Assembly (NCBI GenBank): GCA_964645715.1
Contig: CAZYAO010000003.1
Coordinates: 62,001-126,000 of the forward strand
Origin: JAUMBM01 sp964645715
GTDB taxonomy: Bacteria; Bacteroidota; Bacteroidia; Chitinophagales; Saprospiraceae
Direction: 5' to 3'
Length of the DNA stretch: 64,000 bases
In this document: positions 42,623 through 51,901 of the stretch, piece after piece
Position numbering within the stretch: position 1 is the stretch's first letter
How the letters are laid out: the number at the start of each line of letters is the position of its first letter
Notes under the pieces: model-generated
Database searches by the model: none
The model's input: the letters and a program-made list of their open reading frames with translations, nothing else
Told to the model about the DNA's origin: nothing
Made by a program: the position numbers and the translations under genes

Positions 42623-42650
42623 CTTTTGGGCGGCCTCGGCCGCCCAAAAG
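42623..42650 (-). terminator. 13-bp hairpin (GGCGGC/GCCGCC family) after the cystathionine gene
   Basis: CTTTTGGGCGGCC / GGCCGCCCAAAAG, two-base spacer. It is seven bases beyond the minus-strand stop codon. Its arms repeat those of the hairpin at 11190-11221. Confidence 0.75.
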
Positions 42651-42656
42651 CAGCAC

Positions 42657-43802
42657 TTACACATTGGTCAGCGCTTGGTCAAGGTCGCTGATCAGATCAT
42701 CTACGTCTTCAATCCCCACGCTCAGGCGAATCAGGGAGTCTGTGAGCCCCACTTTAAGGCGGGATTCGCGGGGGATGGAAGCATGTGTCATACTGGCCGG
42801 GTGGCCGATAAGACTTTCAACTCCCCCCAGGCTTTCGGCGAGTGTAAACAGTGAGGTACCGCTCAGCACCTTGACAGCTGCTTCGTAGCGATCATTTTGC
42901 AAATCAAAAGAAAGCATAGCGCCCGGGTAGCGCATCTGCCTGGCTGCCAGCTCATACTGCGGGTGATCCTTGAGCCCGGGGTAGTATACTTTGCCCACCT
43001 TGGGGTGGTTATTGAGAAAGCGGGCTATTTTGCGGGCATTCTTGCACGCCTGCCGGACCCTGATATGCAGCGTCTTGATGCCCCTCAGGGTCAGAAAACA
43101 ATCCTGCGGTCCCGGTACAGCACCCACGGCATTCTGAATGAAGTGCAGCCGCTCTGCCAGATCTTCTGTTTTGACCACCACAGCACCCAGAATGAGATCT
43201 GAATGACCGCCGAGGTACTTGGTGGCAGAGTGCACGACAATATCAGCTCCCAGATCCAGCGGATTTTGCAGGTAGGGGCTGGCAAATGTATTATCTACAC
43301 ACACAAGAATCTTCTTATCCTGCGCAAGTGCAGCCACGGCAGCGATATCTACCAGCTGCAGCATAGGATTGGTTGGGGTCTCTATCCAGATAAGGCGCGT
43401 TTTTTTATTGATTTTCTTGGCAACTTTTTCCGGTTCCCGCATATCAACAAAGTGAGCATTGATCCCATAGCGCTCGTGTACGCGAACGAACTGGCGATAA
43501 GAACCGCCGTACAAGTCATTTGACGCGATGACCTCATCGCCGGGATCCAGCAGGCGCACCACAGCATCCATAGCGGCCAGGCCACTGCTGAAGCAGATCG
43601 CATCAAAACCGTTTTCCAGCGCCGCCAGGTTGCGCTCCAGTGCAGAACGGGTCGGATTTTGTGTGCGCGCATATTCAAATCCCTTGTGCTGTCCCGGAGC
43701 CTCCTGCGCATAGGTCGACGTCTGATAGATGGGTGTCATCACTGCTCCGGTAGCAGGATCCGGCTCCAGTCCGGCATGAATACACTTGGTTCCAAATTCC
43801 AT
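42657..43802 (-). CDS. Cystathionine gamma-synthase / gamma-lyase family PLP enzyme
   Basis: A 381-residue PLP enzyme of transsulfuration. FGTKCIHAGLEPDP at the N-terminus, YARTQNPTRSALERNLAALE, the substrate-binding NDLYGGSYRQF and the PLP lysine Lys195 in VHSATKYLGGHSD are all present, with the family's closing region SLGGVESLIGHPASMTH. Synthase (methionine synthesis) and lyase (cysteine synthesis) cannot be told apart reliably by eye. Its gene follows the transketolase C-subunit by 47 bases on the same strand. metK at 62 kb would use the methionine if this is the synthase. Confidence 0.93.
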   Translation of the reverse strand: MEFGTKCIHAGLEPDPATGAVMTPIYQTSTYAQEAPGQHKGFEYARTQNPTRSALERNLAALENGFDAICFSSGLAAMDAVVRLLDPGDEVIASNDLYGGSYRQFVRVHERYGINAHFVDMREPEKVAKKINKKTRLIWIETPTNPMLQLVDIAAVAALAQDKKILVCVDNTFASPYLQNPLDLGADIVVHSATKYLGGHSDLILGAVVVKTEDLAERLHFIQNAVGAVPGPQDCFLTLRGIKTLHIRVRQACKNARKIARFLNNHPKVGKVYYPGLKDHPQYELAARQMRYPGAMLSFDLQNDRYEAAVKVLSGTSLFTLAESLGGVESLIGHPASMTHASIPRESRLKVGLTDSLIRLSVGIEDVDDLISDLDQALTNV

Positions 43803-43849
43803 GGTTGATTTGGTTGGTATGGCTAATTGTTTGATAAATATAAAATCAG

Positions 43850-44800
43850 CTAGCGTGACAGCACCTTGTTGACGGCAGCAACGATATGCTGACTGCTGAG
43901 GCCGTACTTGTCCATCAACTGGTCGGGGGTACCACTTTCACCGAAAGAATCATTGACAGCAACGTATTCCTGCGGCGCCGGCTGGCGGGTGCTGAGGACC
44001 TGCGCTACGGCGTCGCCCAGACCACCATAGCGATTGTGTTCCTCGCAGGTGACCACCCGGCCTGTTTTACGTACACTCCGTACAATGGCCTCTTCGTCCA
44101 ACGGCTTGATAGTGTGTATGTTAACAACTTCAGCGCTGATGCCCGCAGCAGCCAGCGCACGGGCAGCCTCAAGAGCATTCCACACCAGATGGCCGGTAGC
44201 AATGATGGTTACATCGGTTCCCTCAGCCAGCAGCAGTGCTTTGCCTATTTCGAAAGGCAGGTGCTCCGTAAACATCGGCCAGGAGGGCCTGCCGAAGCGA
44301 AGGTACACAGGCCCGTGATAATCAGCAATGGCCATGGTAGCCGCTTTGGTCTGGTGAAAATCACAGGGATTGATCACCGTCATGCCCGGCAGCATGCGCA
44401 TCAGGCCAATATCCTCGAGGATTTGATGCGTTGCCCCGTCTTCACCCAGCGTAAGCCCCGCATGGCTGGCACATATTTTGACATTCTTTTCAGAATAGGC
44501 AATGGACTGGCGGATTTGGTCGTAGACCCTGCCCGTAGAAAAATTGGCAAAAGTGGTGGTAAATGGTATTTTACCGGCCGTGGCCAAGCCTGCCGCAATG
44601 CCCATCATATTGGCCTCAGCAATACCGCACTGGAAGAAGCGCTCCGGATAGTCGCGCATAAAATTTTCAATCTTCAGCGAACCGGCAAGGTCGGCTGTGA
44701 GTACCACAACAGCCTCGTTGGCCGCAGCCAGGGCATCAATACCGGCGCCAAAACCATCACGGGTTGCCTTTTTGCCTGTACTTTGGAGTTGATCCAGCAT
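43850..44800 (-). CDS. Transketolase, C-terminal subunit
   Basis: A 316-residue subunit covering the pyrimidine-binding and C-terminal domains of a split transketolase. DGFGAGIDALAA and RFFQCGIAEANMMGIAAGLA (with the catalytic Glu that activates thiamine diphosphate) are followed by HAGLTLGEDGATHQILEDIGL and the C-terminal EEHNRYGGLGDAVAQVL. It must pair with the N-terminal subunit encoded 170 bases upstream to transfer two-carbon units in the pentose phosphate pathway. MLDQLQ at 44800 is preferred to the upstream ATG at 44866, whose 22 extra residues look non-conserved. Confidence 0.95.
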   Translation of the reverse strand: MLDQLQSTGKKATRDGFGAGIDALAAANEAVVVLTADLAGSLKIENFMRDYPERFFQCGIAEANMMGIAAGLATAGKIPFTTTFANFSTGRVYDQIRQSIAYSEKNVKICASHAGLTLGEDGATHQILEDIGLMRMLPGMTVINPCDFHQTKAATMAIADYHGPVYLRFGRPSWPMFTEHLPFEIGKALLLAEGTDVTIIATGHLVWNALEAARALAAAGISAEVVNIHTIKPLDEEAIVRSVRKTGRVVTCEEHNRYGGLGDAVAQVLSTRQPAPQEYVAVNDSFGESGTPDQLMDKYGLSSQHIVAAVNKVLSR

Positions 44801-44970
44801 AATCAGATGTAAGCTTGTGGTAACAGAGCCCGGGAGCCCGACTACCGGAATATTGCAATGAAACACCCACTCATCAGCCGGCGCGCAAGCCGGCAGTAGT
44901 TGGCTTAGGGATTAACATCCGGCATAATTACCGGATACAGAACTGTCGCCCGCACAGCCGCAGGCGAAAT

Positions 44971-45813
44971 CTAAAAATCGCCCAGCGTTTCTGCGAGCTG
45001 CGCAAGCGCAACTTCTGTCTGCTGCGCACTGGGGGGCTTCCCGTGCCATTGGTAGTTGCCTTCCATGAAGTCAACACCCTTACCCATGGCCGTTTTCATC
45101 TCTATGAAAACAGGCTTGCCGGCACCGCAGTGCTGCGCCGCCTGCCGGAGGGTGTCTACTACCTGCTGCAGGTCGTTGCCATCCATGTGTAGGGTATGCC
45201 AGCCAAAAGTATGGAACTTGTGGGCAACGTGGCCGAGACGTATGACGTCCTCGGTGGTGCCGTCAATCTGTGCATTGTTGCGGTCGCAAATGACGATGAG
45301 ATTATCGACCCCGTGGTGGGCAGCAAACAGCGCTGCTTCCCATACCTGCCCCTCCTGCAGTTCCCCGTCACCTACCAGACAATAGACCAGCCGCTGGTCG
45401 CGATCCAGTTTTTTACCCAAAGCGGCACCAATGGCCACCGACATACCCTGCCCCAGCGAGCCGGAGGCGACGCGGATACCCGGAAGCTTCTCATGCGTAG
45501 CCGGGTGACCCTGCAGGCGGGAATTGAGCTGGCGGAAAGTAGCCAGCTCTTCCACCGGAAAGTAGCCCGCGCGGGCAAGTACACTGTACCAGACCGGCGA
45601 AATATGCCCATTGGAGAGGAAAAAGAGATCTTCTCCGGCGCCCTGCATGGAAAAAGCAGGATTGTGGTGGAGAATTTCGAAGTAGAGCGCAACCATCAGA
45701 TCAGCGCAGCCCAGCGATCCGCCTGGGTGCCCCGATTGGCAGCGGAAAGTCTGGCGGATAATATCCCGCCGAACCTGGCTGGCAATATCCTTTAGTTTCT
45801 GAATGTCAGCCAT
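44971..45813 (-). CDS. Transketolase, N-terminal subunit
   Basis: A 280-residue subunit with the pyrophosphate-binding half of transketolase. RCQSGHPGGSLGCADLMVALY is the signature, followed by FFLSNGHISPVWYSVLA, ASGSLGQGMSVAIGAALG and the metal/thiamine motif VGDGELQEGQVWEAALFA with DRNNAQIDG. Splitting transketolase into two genes is common in Bacteroidota, Archaea and some Firmicutes. The C-subunit follows at 170 bases and is probably in the same transcript. An exact -7 box lies 38 bases upstream. Confidence 0.96.
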   Translation of the reverse strand: MADIQKLKDIASQVRRDIIRQTFRCQSGHPGGSLGCADLMVALYFEILHHNPAFSMQGAGEDLFFLSNGHISPVWYSVLARAGYFPVEELATFRQLNSRLQGHPATHEKLPGIRVASGSLGQGMSVAIGAALGKKLDRDQRLVYCLVGDGELQEGQVWEAALFAAHHGVDNLIVICDRNNAQIDGTTEDVIRLGHVAHKFHTFGWHTLHMDGNDLQQVVDTLRQAAQHCGAGKPVFIEMKTAMGKGVDFMEGNYQWHGKPPSAQQTEVALAQLAETLGDF

Positions 45814-45850
45814 TGGTAGAATGGAGTCAGTCTTGCGTTAAACAATGGCG

Positions 45851-45858
45851 CAAAGGTA
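45851..45858 (-). promoter_or_regulatory. -7 box for the transketolase genes
   Basis: TACCTTTG on the minus strand, exact TAnnTTTG match, with TTTTTG 16 bases upstream (45875-45880) as a candidate -33 box; leader about 30 bases. Confidence 0.55.
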
Positions 45859-45871
45859 GGTAAAAAAGGAA

Positions 45872-45913
45872 AAACAAAAAGGCAATCCTCGAGATTTGGA
45901 TCGCCTTTTGTTT
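45872..45913 (-). terminator. Imperfect hairpin after the HU gene
   Basis: AAACAAAAAGGCAATCC pairs with GGATCGCCTTTTGTTT with one mismatch and one bulge, 36 bases beyond the HU stop. It overlaps the transketolase promoter region. Confidence 0.5.
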
Positions 45914-45948
45914 CTTATTAAGATGAGGACGCAGAGAAGGGTTTTTTC

Positions 45949-46221
45949 CTAGTTTACTGCATCAGCCAATTTCTTACCGACTTTGAACTTAACCTGATTT
46001 TTGGCTTCGATTGTTATCGTCTCACCCGTTTGCGGGTTGCGACCCGTGCGCGCATCGCGCTTGGATACAGAAAAAGTACCAAAACCAACGAGCGTAACGG
46101 AATCGTCGTTTTTGAGGGCTTCTGTGATGCTGGCGATCACGGCATTAAGCGCTTCTTCCGATTGAGCCTTGGTCAAACCTGCGTGTTCTGCGATTTTCTG
46201 GACTAAATCTCCCTTGTTCAT
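45949..46221 (-). CDS. HU-family nucleoid DNA-binding protein
   Basis: A 90-residue histone-like protein that bends DNA as a dimer. MNKGDLVQKIAEHAGLTKAQ, VTLVGFGTFSVSKRDARTGR and NPQTGETITI are the standard HU/IHF sequence, including the DNA-intercalating proline arm. The ATG at 46221 gives the normal length; the frame upstream to 46380 has no similarity to HU. It is the usual single HU type, not the longer Bacteroidetes-specific form with a C-terminal tail. Confidence 0.96.
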   Translation of the reverse strand: MNKGDLVQKIAEHAGLTKAQSEEALNAVIASITEALKNDDSVTLVGFGTFSVSKRDARTGRNPQTGETITIEAKNQVKFKVGKKLADAVN

Positions 46222-46427
46222 CTCATTGATTTTTAAATGAAACAATATAGTCGGCAAAGTTACGGTTAGGGTTTGATTTTGCAAGTCGGACGTCATTTTT
46301 TTTTCAAAAAACAACCATATTTGCAGTTTAACCAAGGAATTAGCGCTGTGGAGCAGCTCAGGTGAAGCTTGGCTGTACACAATCTCATGCTCCTCCGCTG
46401 CGTTATCAAGCTAAAGAATCTGTGTCT

Positions 46428-46622
46428 ATGCGTTTTTTCAAAAATACCTGGCTGCTGACCCTGGGGCTGGCGTGCTTGCTGTCGCTGCTGGCGGCAGGCT
46501 GCAGCCGCAAGAGCGGCTGCCCTGCCTATGAGTCTGTGCATACGCCCACCAATCGCAAGGGTGAGCTCACCAACAAGCGCGGCAAGAGTGCCGTTTTTCC
46601 CAAAAAAATGAACCGCCAATAA
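46428..46622 (+). CDS. Small predicted lipoprotein, function unknown
   Basis: A 64-residue protein. MRFFKNTWLLTLGLACLLSL followed by LAAGC is a clear lipoprotein signal with lipobox Cys at 25. The ~40-residue mature part (SRKSGCPAYESV ... GKSAVFPKKM) is basic and has a second Cys. Short lipoproteins ending in a FPKKM-like tail recur in Bacteroidota, so it is likely a real gene despite its size. ATG at 46428 is chosen for the signal; a CATATTTG near-consensus -7 box lies about 100 bases upstream (46317-46324). Divergent from HU. Confidence 0.7.
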   Translation: MRFFKNTWLLTLGLACLLSLLAAGCSRKSGCPAYESVHTPTNRKGELTNKRGKSAVFPKKMNRQ

Positions 46623-46671
46623 GGCGGCAGCCTGTCAGATTTTTTGCGGAGCACGGTTGCTAATCTGTGGC

Positions 46672-46679
46672 TATCTTTG
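46672..46679 (+). promoter_or_regulatory. -7 box for the GH3 gene
   Basis: TATCTTTG, exact TAnnTTTG match, 25 bases ahead of the GH3 ATG; a T6 run (46640-46645) lies upstream. Confidence 0.5.
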
Positions 46680-46703
46680 CGGCGCACCAATTCGTATAGT
46701 CAC

Positions 46704-48040
46704 ATGGGCGTCAAATCTGTGCTGGCGCGCCCCGTCGCGGGGCTTATCGCCAACCAAATCACAAAATGGGCTGCTTTTCCGCACGCCGCGCAGGCGGCGG
46801 TCTTTCAGCAGCTGATGAAAAAAGGGAGCAGAACCGCCTTCGGCAAGGATCACGGGCTTGCGCCCGGCCTGCGCTATGAGGCTTTTCGGGAAAAAGTGCC
46901 CATCCGCGACTATGAGGGGCTGCGCCCGTATGTTGAGCGCATCAAGGCGGGGGAAAAAGATGTGCTCTGGCCGGGCAGGCCGCGCTATTTTGCCAAAACG
47001 AGCGGTACGACCTCGGGGGTAAAGTACATCCCGCTTACCACCGACAGCCTGCCCAATCATTTTGGTACTGCCCGCAACGCCTTGTTCAATTATTATGCGC
47101 GCAGCGGACAGGGAGGGTGGCTCGATGGCAAGCTGATCTTCTTGTCGGGCAGCCCCGAACTCGAGCGGGTGGGGGGGATTCCCACAGGTCGACTCTCAGG
47201 CATCGTCAACCATCTGGTGCCGGCCTGGTTGCGCACCAACCAGCTTCCTTCTTATACGACCAATTGTATCGATGACTGGGAAACTAAGCTCGACAAAATT
47301 GTCGAAGAGACGCTTAAGGCTGATATGCGGCTGATCTCCGGTATTCCGCCCTGGGTGAAAATGTATTATGAGCGCTTGCTCGAGGCCAGCGGGAAGCGCA
47401 GCGTGCGCGAGGTTTTTCCCAATTACAGCGTTTTTGTGTACGGTGGGGTCAATTTTGAGCCTTATCGCGACAATCTCGAGGAACTCGTCGGCGCGCGTAT
47501 CCCCAGTGTAGAGACCTACCCGGCTTCTGAAGGCTTTATCGCTTTTCAGGATCTGCCCGAAAGCCAGGGCCTGCTGCTCAATGTCAACAGCGGTATTTTC
47601 TTTGAATTTATCCCGGCTGATGAAATTTTTACCCCCCACCCACGACGCTTGCGGCTCGACCAGGTGAAAAAGGGGGAAAACTACGCCATTATTATCAACA
47701 ATAATGCCGGTCTGTGGGGCTATGATATTGGCGATACGGTTGAGTTTGTCAGCTTACATCCCTACCGACTGCGGGTTACCGGCCGCACTAAGCATTTTAT
47801 CTCTGCTTTCGGTGAGCATGTGATTGGCAAGGAGGTGGAAGCTGCCATGCTGGGCGTGGCCCGGGAGCATGGCCTGGGTATTGTAGAATTTACGGTTGCA
47901 CCGCAGGTGAATCCCCCGGAGGGGGGGCTGCCCTATCACGAGTGGTGGGTAGAATTTGAGACGCCTCCCCGCGACCCTGAGGCATTTGCCGGCGCTGTCG
48001 ATGCGGCGCTGCAGGCACAGAATATATATTATAAGGATCT
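46704..48040 (+). CDS. GH3-family acyl-adenylate/amide synthetase-like protein (3' end lost in gap)
   Basis: The first 445 residues of a GH3 (auxin-responsive promoter family) protein, an adenylate-forming fold whose plant members join amino acids to jasmonate or auxin. Conserved segments are FAKTSGTTSGVKYIPLT (ATP-binding loop), LISGIPPWVKMYYERLL, VETYPASEGFIAFQD, GLWGYDIGDTVEF and RLRVTGRTKHFISAFGEHVI. The bacterial substrate is unknown. ATG at 46704 replaces an upstream in-frame TTG. About 55-60 C-terminal residues should lie in the gap at 48041. The neighbouring propionyl-CoA synthetase converges and also makes acyl adenylates; whether they are linked is not known. Confidence 0.9.
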
Positions 48041-48140
48041 NNNNNNNNNNNNNNNNNNNNNNNNNNNNNNNNNNNNNNNNNNNNNNNNNNNNNNNNNNNN
48101 NNNNNNNNNNNNNNNNNNNNNNNNNNNNNNNNNNNNNNNN
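48041..48140. other. Assembly gap (100 N) between GH3 and propionyl-CoA synthetase genes
   Basis: Exactly 100 undetermined bases; should contain the GH3 3' end and the convergent intergenic region. Confidence 0.98.
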
Positions 48141-50048
48141 CTACGCATCAAAGGCTTCACCAATTTTGCCTTCTTTCATGCGGTCTTCAATCTCGCTGAG
48201 GACTACCGGGTCTTCTATGGTCGATGGCATGCTGTATTCCTGCCCGTCGGCGATGGCCCGCATGACGCGGCGCAGGATCTTGCCGCTGCGTGTCTTTGGT
48301 AGGCGGTTGACAATGGTGGCTCTCTTGAAGGAAGCAACCGCCCCCACTTTGTCGCGCACCATCTGTATCAACTCGCGCTCAATCTGTTCGTCCGAGATAG
48401 CAACGCCTTCTTTTAGTACCACGAAACCCACTGGGGCCTGCCCCTTAAGGCTGTCCTGTATACCGATGACAGCACACTCGGCCACGGCAGGGTGTTGAGC
48501 AACAACCTCCTCCATGTCGGCCGTCGAAAGCCGATGGCCGGCGACGTTGATGACATCGTCCATGCGGCCGGTGATATACACATAGCCTTCTTCGTCGCGA
48601 TAGCCGCCGTCACCGGAAAAATAGTAGCCCGGATAAGGAGCGAGGTAGCCCGCCCGGAAACGGTCGTCGTTGTTCCACAGGGTTGGCAGGCAGGAGGGCG
48701 GCAGGGGCAGCTTAATACACACGGCGCCTTCCTGATTGGGCCCCATCGGCTGGTTGTGACCGTCGAGGATTTGTATGTCATAACCGCAGACAGGGCGGCC
48801 CGCAGCGCCCGGCTTTACAGGGATCATTCCGTAGAGTGGCATCTGCGCAATCATGGGCCAGCCGCTCTCCGTCTGCCACCAGTTGTCGATCACATCGCGC
48901 TCGCCCAGCAACGATTTGGCCCATTCGTAAGTGGCTGCGTCGCAGCGCTCACCGGCCAAATAGAGCCGCCGGAAGCGGGAGAGGTCATAGGCCTGCAGCA
49001 GCAGGCCGTCAGGGTCTTCTTTTTTAATAGCCCGTATGGCTGTGGGGGCGGTAAAAAGGGTCTTTACGCCATGCTCGGCAATGACGCGCCAAAAGGCGCC
49101 AGGATCGGGTGTCTTCACAGGCTTGCCTTCGTAGAGGAGCGTCGTACAGCCGCTGATGAGCGGACCATAGACGATGTAGGAGTGTCCTACTACCCAGCCA
49201 ACGTCGGAGGCTGCCCAGAAAACTTCACCTGGGTGGGTATCGTAAATGGCCTGCATGCTGTAGCGAAGTGCAACGGCGTGCCCGCCGTTGTCCCGCACTA
49301 TGCCTTTGGGCTTGCCCGTCGTGCCGGAAGTATACAGTATGTACAACGGATCTGTAGCATCAACGGGTACACAGTCGGCCAGGGGGGCATCGGCCAGCCA
49401 CTCGGTCCAGTCAAGGTAGCTACCTCCTGCAAGCGAAGCTTCGATGCCAGGGCGCTGAAATACAACGCAGTGGTCAATCGGGTGCGTGGCCTGTGCCAGC
49501 GCGTCATCTATCAGCGGCTTGTAAGGAATGATGCGGTTGATTTCGATCCCGCCACTGGCCGTAAGTAGTACCTTGGGCTGTGCATCATCAATGCGGATGG
49601 CCAGCTCCCTGGCGGCAAATCCGCCGAATACGACCGAATGTATAGCCCCGATGCGCGCGCAGGCCAGCATGGCAAACACGGCCTCAGGGATCATGGGCAT
49701 GTAAATAATAACCCGGTCACCTTTTGTGACGCCCAGCTGCTGAAGCCCGCCGGCAACGCGGGCCACTTCGTCGCGCAACGCGCGGTAGGTGTAGCGCCGC
49801 TGGGTGGAAGTAACCGGTGAATCGTAAATCAGGGCCACTTGCTCTGCACGACCTTGTTCTACATGGTGGTCAAGCGCAAGGTAACAGGTGTTGAGACTGC
49901 CACCCTTGTACCAGCGATAAAAACCGTTGTCGTCCTGACTGAGAATAGAGTCGGGAAAGCGGTACCACGCTAAGGCTTCCGCCTGTTTTGCCCAAAATGT
50001 TTCGGGCAAGTCAATGCTCTCCCGATAAGCTTGCTGGTAGGTTGTCAT
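48141..50048 (-). CDS. prpE: Propionyl-CoA synthetase (PrpE-like acyl-CoA synthetase)
   Basis: A 635-residue adenylate-forming enzyme. The N-terminal YRWYKGGSLNTCYLALDHHV, IYDSPVTSTQRRYTY and VIIYMPMIPEAVFAMLACAR are closer to PrpE than to acetyl-CoA synthetase. The ATP motif YTSGTTGKPKGIV, WWQTESGWP and the C-terminal acylatable lysine region LPKTRSGKILRRVMR are intact. It should make propionyl-CoA from propionate, ATP and CoA. ATG at 50048 is selected; 27 upstream codons are hydrophobic and not conserved. The stop codon is at the edge of the gap. It works upstream of propionyl-CoA carboxylase (57.8 kb). Confidence 0.9.
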   Translation of the reverse strand: MTTYQQAYRESIDLPETFWAKQAEALAWYRFPDSILSQDDNGFYRWYKGGSLNTCYLALDHHVEQGRAEQVALIYDSPVTSTQRRYTYRALRDEVARVAGGLQQLGVTKGDRVIIYMPMIPEAVFAMLACARIGAIHSVVFGGFAARELAIRIDDAQPKVLLTASGGIEINRIIPYKPLIDDALAQATHPIDHCVVFQRPGIEASLAGGSYLDWTEWLADAPLADCVPVDATDPLYILYTSGTTGKPKGIVRDNGGHAVALRYSMQAIYDTHPGEVFWAASDVGWVVGHSYIVYGPLISGCTTLLYEGKPVKTPDPGAFWRVIAEHGVKTLFTAPTAIRAIKKEDPDGLLLQAYDLSRFRRLYLAGERCDAATYEWAKSLLGERDVIDNWWQTESGWPMIAQMPLYGMIPVKPGAAGRPVCGYDIQILDGHNQPMGPNQEGAVCIKLPLPPSCLPTLWNNDDRFRAGYLAPYPGYYFSGDGGYRDEEGYVYITGRMDDVINVAGHRLSTADMEEVVAQHPAVAECAVIGIQDSLKGQAPVGFVVLKEGVAISDEQIERELIQMVRDKVGAVASFKRATIVNRLPKTRSGKILRRVMRAIADGQEYSMPSTIEDPVVLSEIEDRMKEGKIGEAFDA

Positions 50049-50261
50049 GGCAAAAATATTAATGCATGAAAATATGAAAACATATATAATCTGTAGCAGA
50101 CACGCAGCCTGCAGGTCTACGAATAGCAACCACTATTCCCCTCAGCAGGCGCTTGTTGGCGGCTTGCGCAGTACGGCATTACTGCTTTTTTTCAATATAC
50201 AAATCTATATATATTGATAGATTTAATCAAATTTTTTGCCTTCAATTTGCCGGATAGGTGA

Positions 50262-50269
50262 TAATTTTG
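50262..50269 (+). promoter_or_regulatory. -7 box for uvrC
   Basis: TAATTTTG, exact TAnnTTTG match, with TTTG at 50235-50238 (23 bases upstream). It ends only seven bases before the uvrC ATG, implying a very short or absent leader. Confidence 0.5.
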
Positions 50270-50276
50270 GGTTTGT

Positions 50277-51901
50277 ATGCGTACCGAAGATTTTCAGCAG
50301 TTGATTCCTGTCATTCCCCGCCTGCCGGGGGTCTACCGTTTCATCGATGAGCGGGGGGGGATTTTGTATGTAGGCAAGGCCAAAAACCTGCGCAACAGGT
50401 TGTCGAGCTACTTTGGCGAGCGCAAAGACCGACTCTATCGCACCCGTATTATGGTCAGTCATGCCTGCAGGATCGAGTTTACGGTGGTAGAGACAGAGAC
50501 GGATGCGCTCCTGCTGGAGAATGCACTCATCAAGGAGCACCAGCCGCGCTACAACATCATGCTGAAAGATGATAAAACCTACGCATATATCTGCATCAAA
50601 CAGGAGCGCTTCCCCCGGGTATTCCTGACCCGCCGTCTCATCAAGGACGGCAGCCATTACTTTGGCCCCTATACCAGCAAACAACGGGCGACGCACATTC
50701 TCGAACTCATCAAGCATCTTTTTCCGCTTCGCAGCTGCTCTTTTGCGCTGACCGAAGACAATATTCGTGCGGGCAAGTTTAAGCTTTGCCTTGAGTATCA
50801 TATAAAAAATTGCAACGGCCCTTGTGAAGCTATGGAGAGCCACGAGCTGTATATGGCGCGCATTGAGCAGATACGCAACATACTCAAGGGTCACTACAGT
50901 GCTGTCGTGCAGCATTTTAAGGCAGAAATGCACCGCTTGGCAGAGGCGCTGAAATTTGAGGAGGCGCAGCAACTCAAAGACAAGCTGCGTGCCTTCGAAG
51001 ACTATCAGTCCAAGTCGACTATCGTAAGTGTGAGCATCCGGGATGTCGATGTTTTTTCAATCATCAATGAGGAGAAGGAGGCTTATGTCAACTATATCAA
51101 GGTAGTCGACGGGGCAATTATCAATACGCATACGCAGTGGATTGTCAAAAATATAGACGAGGAAACGGAGGAGGATATACTGGCCTATGTGATCCCGGTA
51201 CTGCGCGATCGGTTCAACAGCCAGGCGCCGGAGATATTGACATCAATCCCGCTTGCGCTGCCTTTGTCCGACGCCAAAGTGGTGGTGCCTAAAATAGGCG
51301 ACAAGAAAAAGCTGTTGGAGCTCAGTGAAAAGAATGTGCGCTATTACCAGTTGCAGCGCAAAAAGTCGGAGGCTGAGCGTACGCCCCGACAAAAACCGGC
51401 AGAGCGGATTCTGCAACAATTGCAGCAGGACTTGGGCATGAGTGTGCTGCCCGTACACCTCGAGTGTTTCGATAACTCCAATATCCAGGGCAGCCACCCG
51501 GTCAGTTCCTGCGTCGTTTTCAAGGACGGCAAACCCAGCAAAAAAGATTACCGCCACTATAATGTGAAGACGGTGGAAGGCCCCAATGATTTTGCTTCCA
51601 TGCAGGAGGTCGTATACCGACGCTATCGCCGCCTGCTGGAGGAAGGTCAGCCGCTGCCGCAGCTGGTCATTATCGACGGGGGAAAAGGGCAGTTGGGCGC
51701 TGCTATGGAGAGCCTGCGTAGTCTGGGTATTGCAGATCAGCTGACCGTCATTGGCATTGCCAAACGGCTCGAAGAAATCTACTTCCCCGGAGACAGCCTG
51801 CCGCTGCACATCAATAAAAAGTCTGAAAGTCTCAAGCTAATCCAGCAGGCCCGCAACGAGGCACATCGCTTTGCCATCACTTTCCACCGGCAGAAGCGCT
51901 C
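50277..51901 (+). CDS. uvrC: Excinuclease ABC subunit UvrC (3' end lost in gap)
   Basis: The first 541 residues of UvrC, which makes both incisions in nucleotide excision repair. The GIY-YIG nuclease domain (about 12-95: PGVYRFIDERGGILYVGKAK), the CxxC-containing region (CLEYHIKNCNGPCEA), the UVR motif that binds UvrB (LKFEEAQQLKDKLRAFED) and the RNase H-like 5' endonuclease domain (LECFDNSNIQG, VIIDGGKGQLGAA, EAHRFAITFHR) are present. The C-terminal helix-hairpin-helix domain (~60 residues) falls in the gap. The frame continues through the filler into a different protein, which is an artefact. Confidence 0.97.

Noticed and set aside
48492..49568. Long open frame (358 codons) on the plus strand
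   Set aside because: It is antisense to the propionyl-CoA synthetase gene and shows no family similarity.
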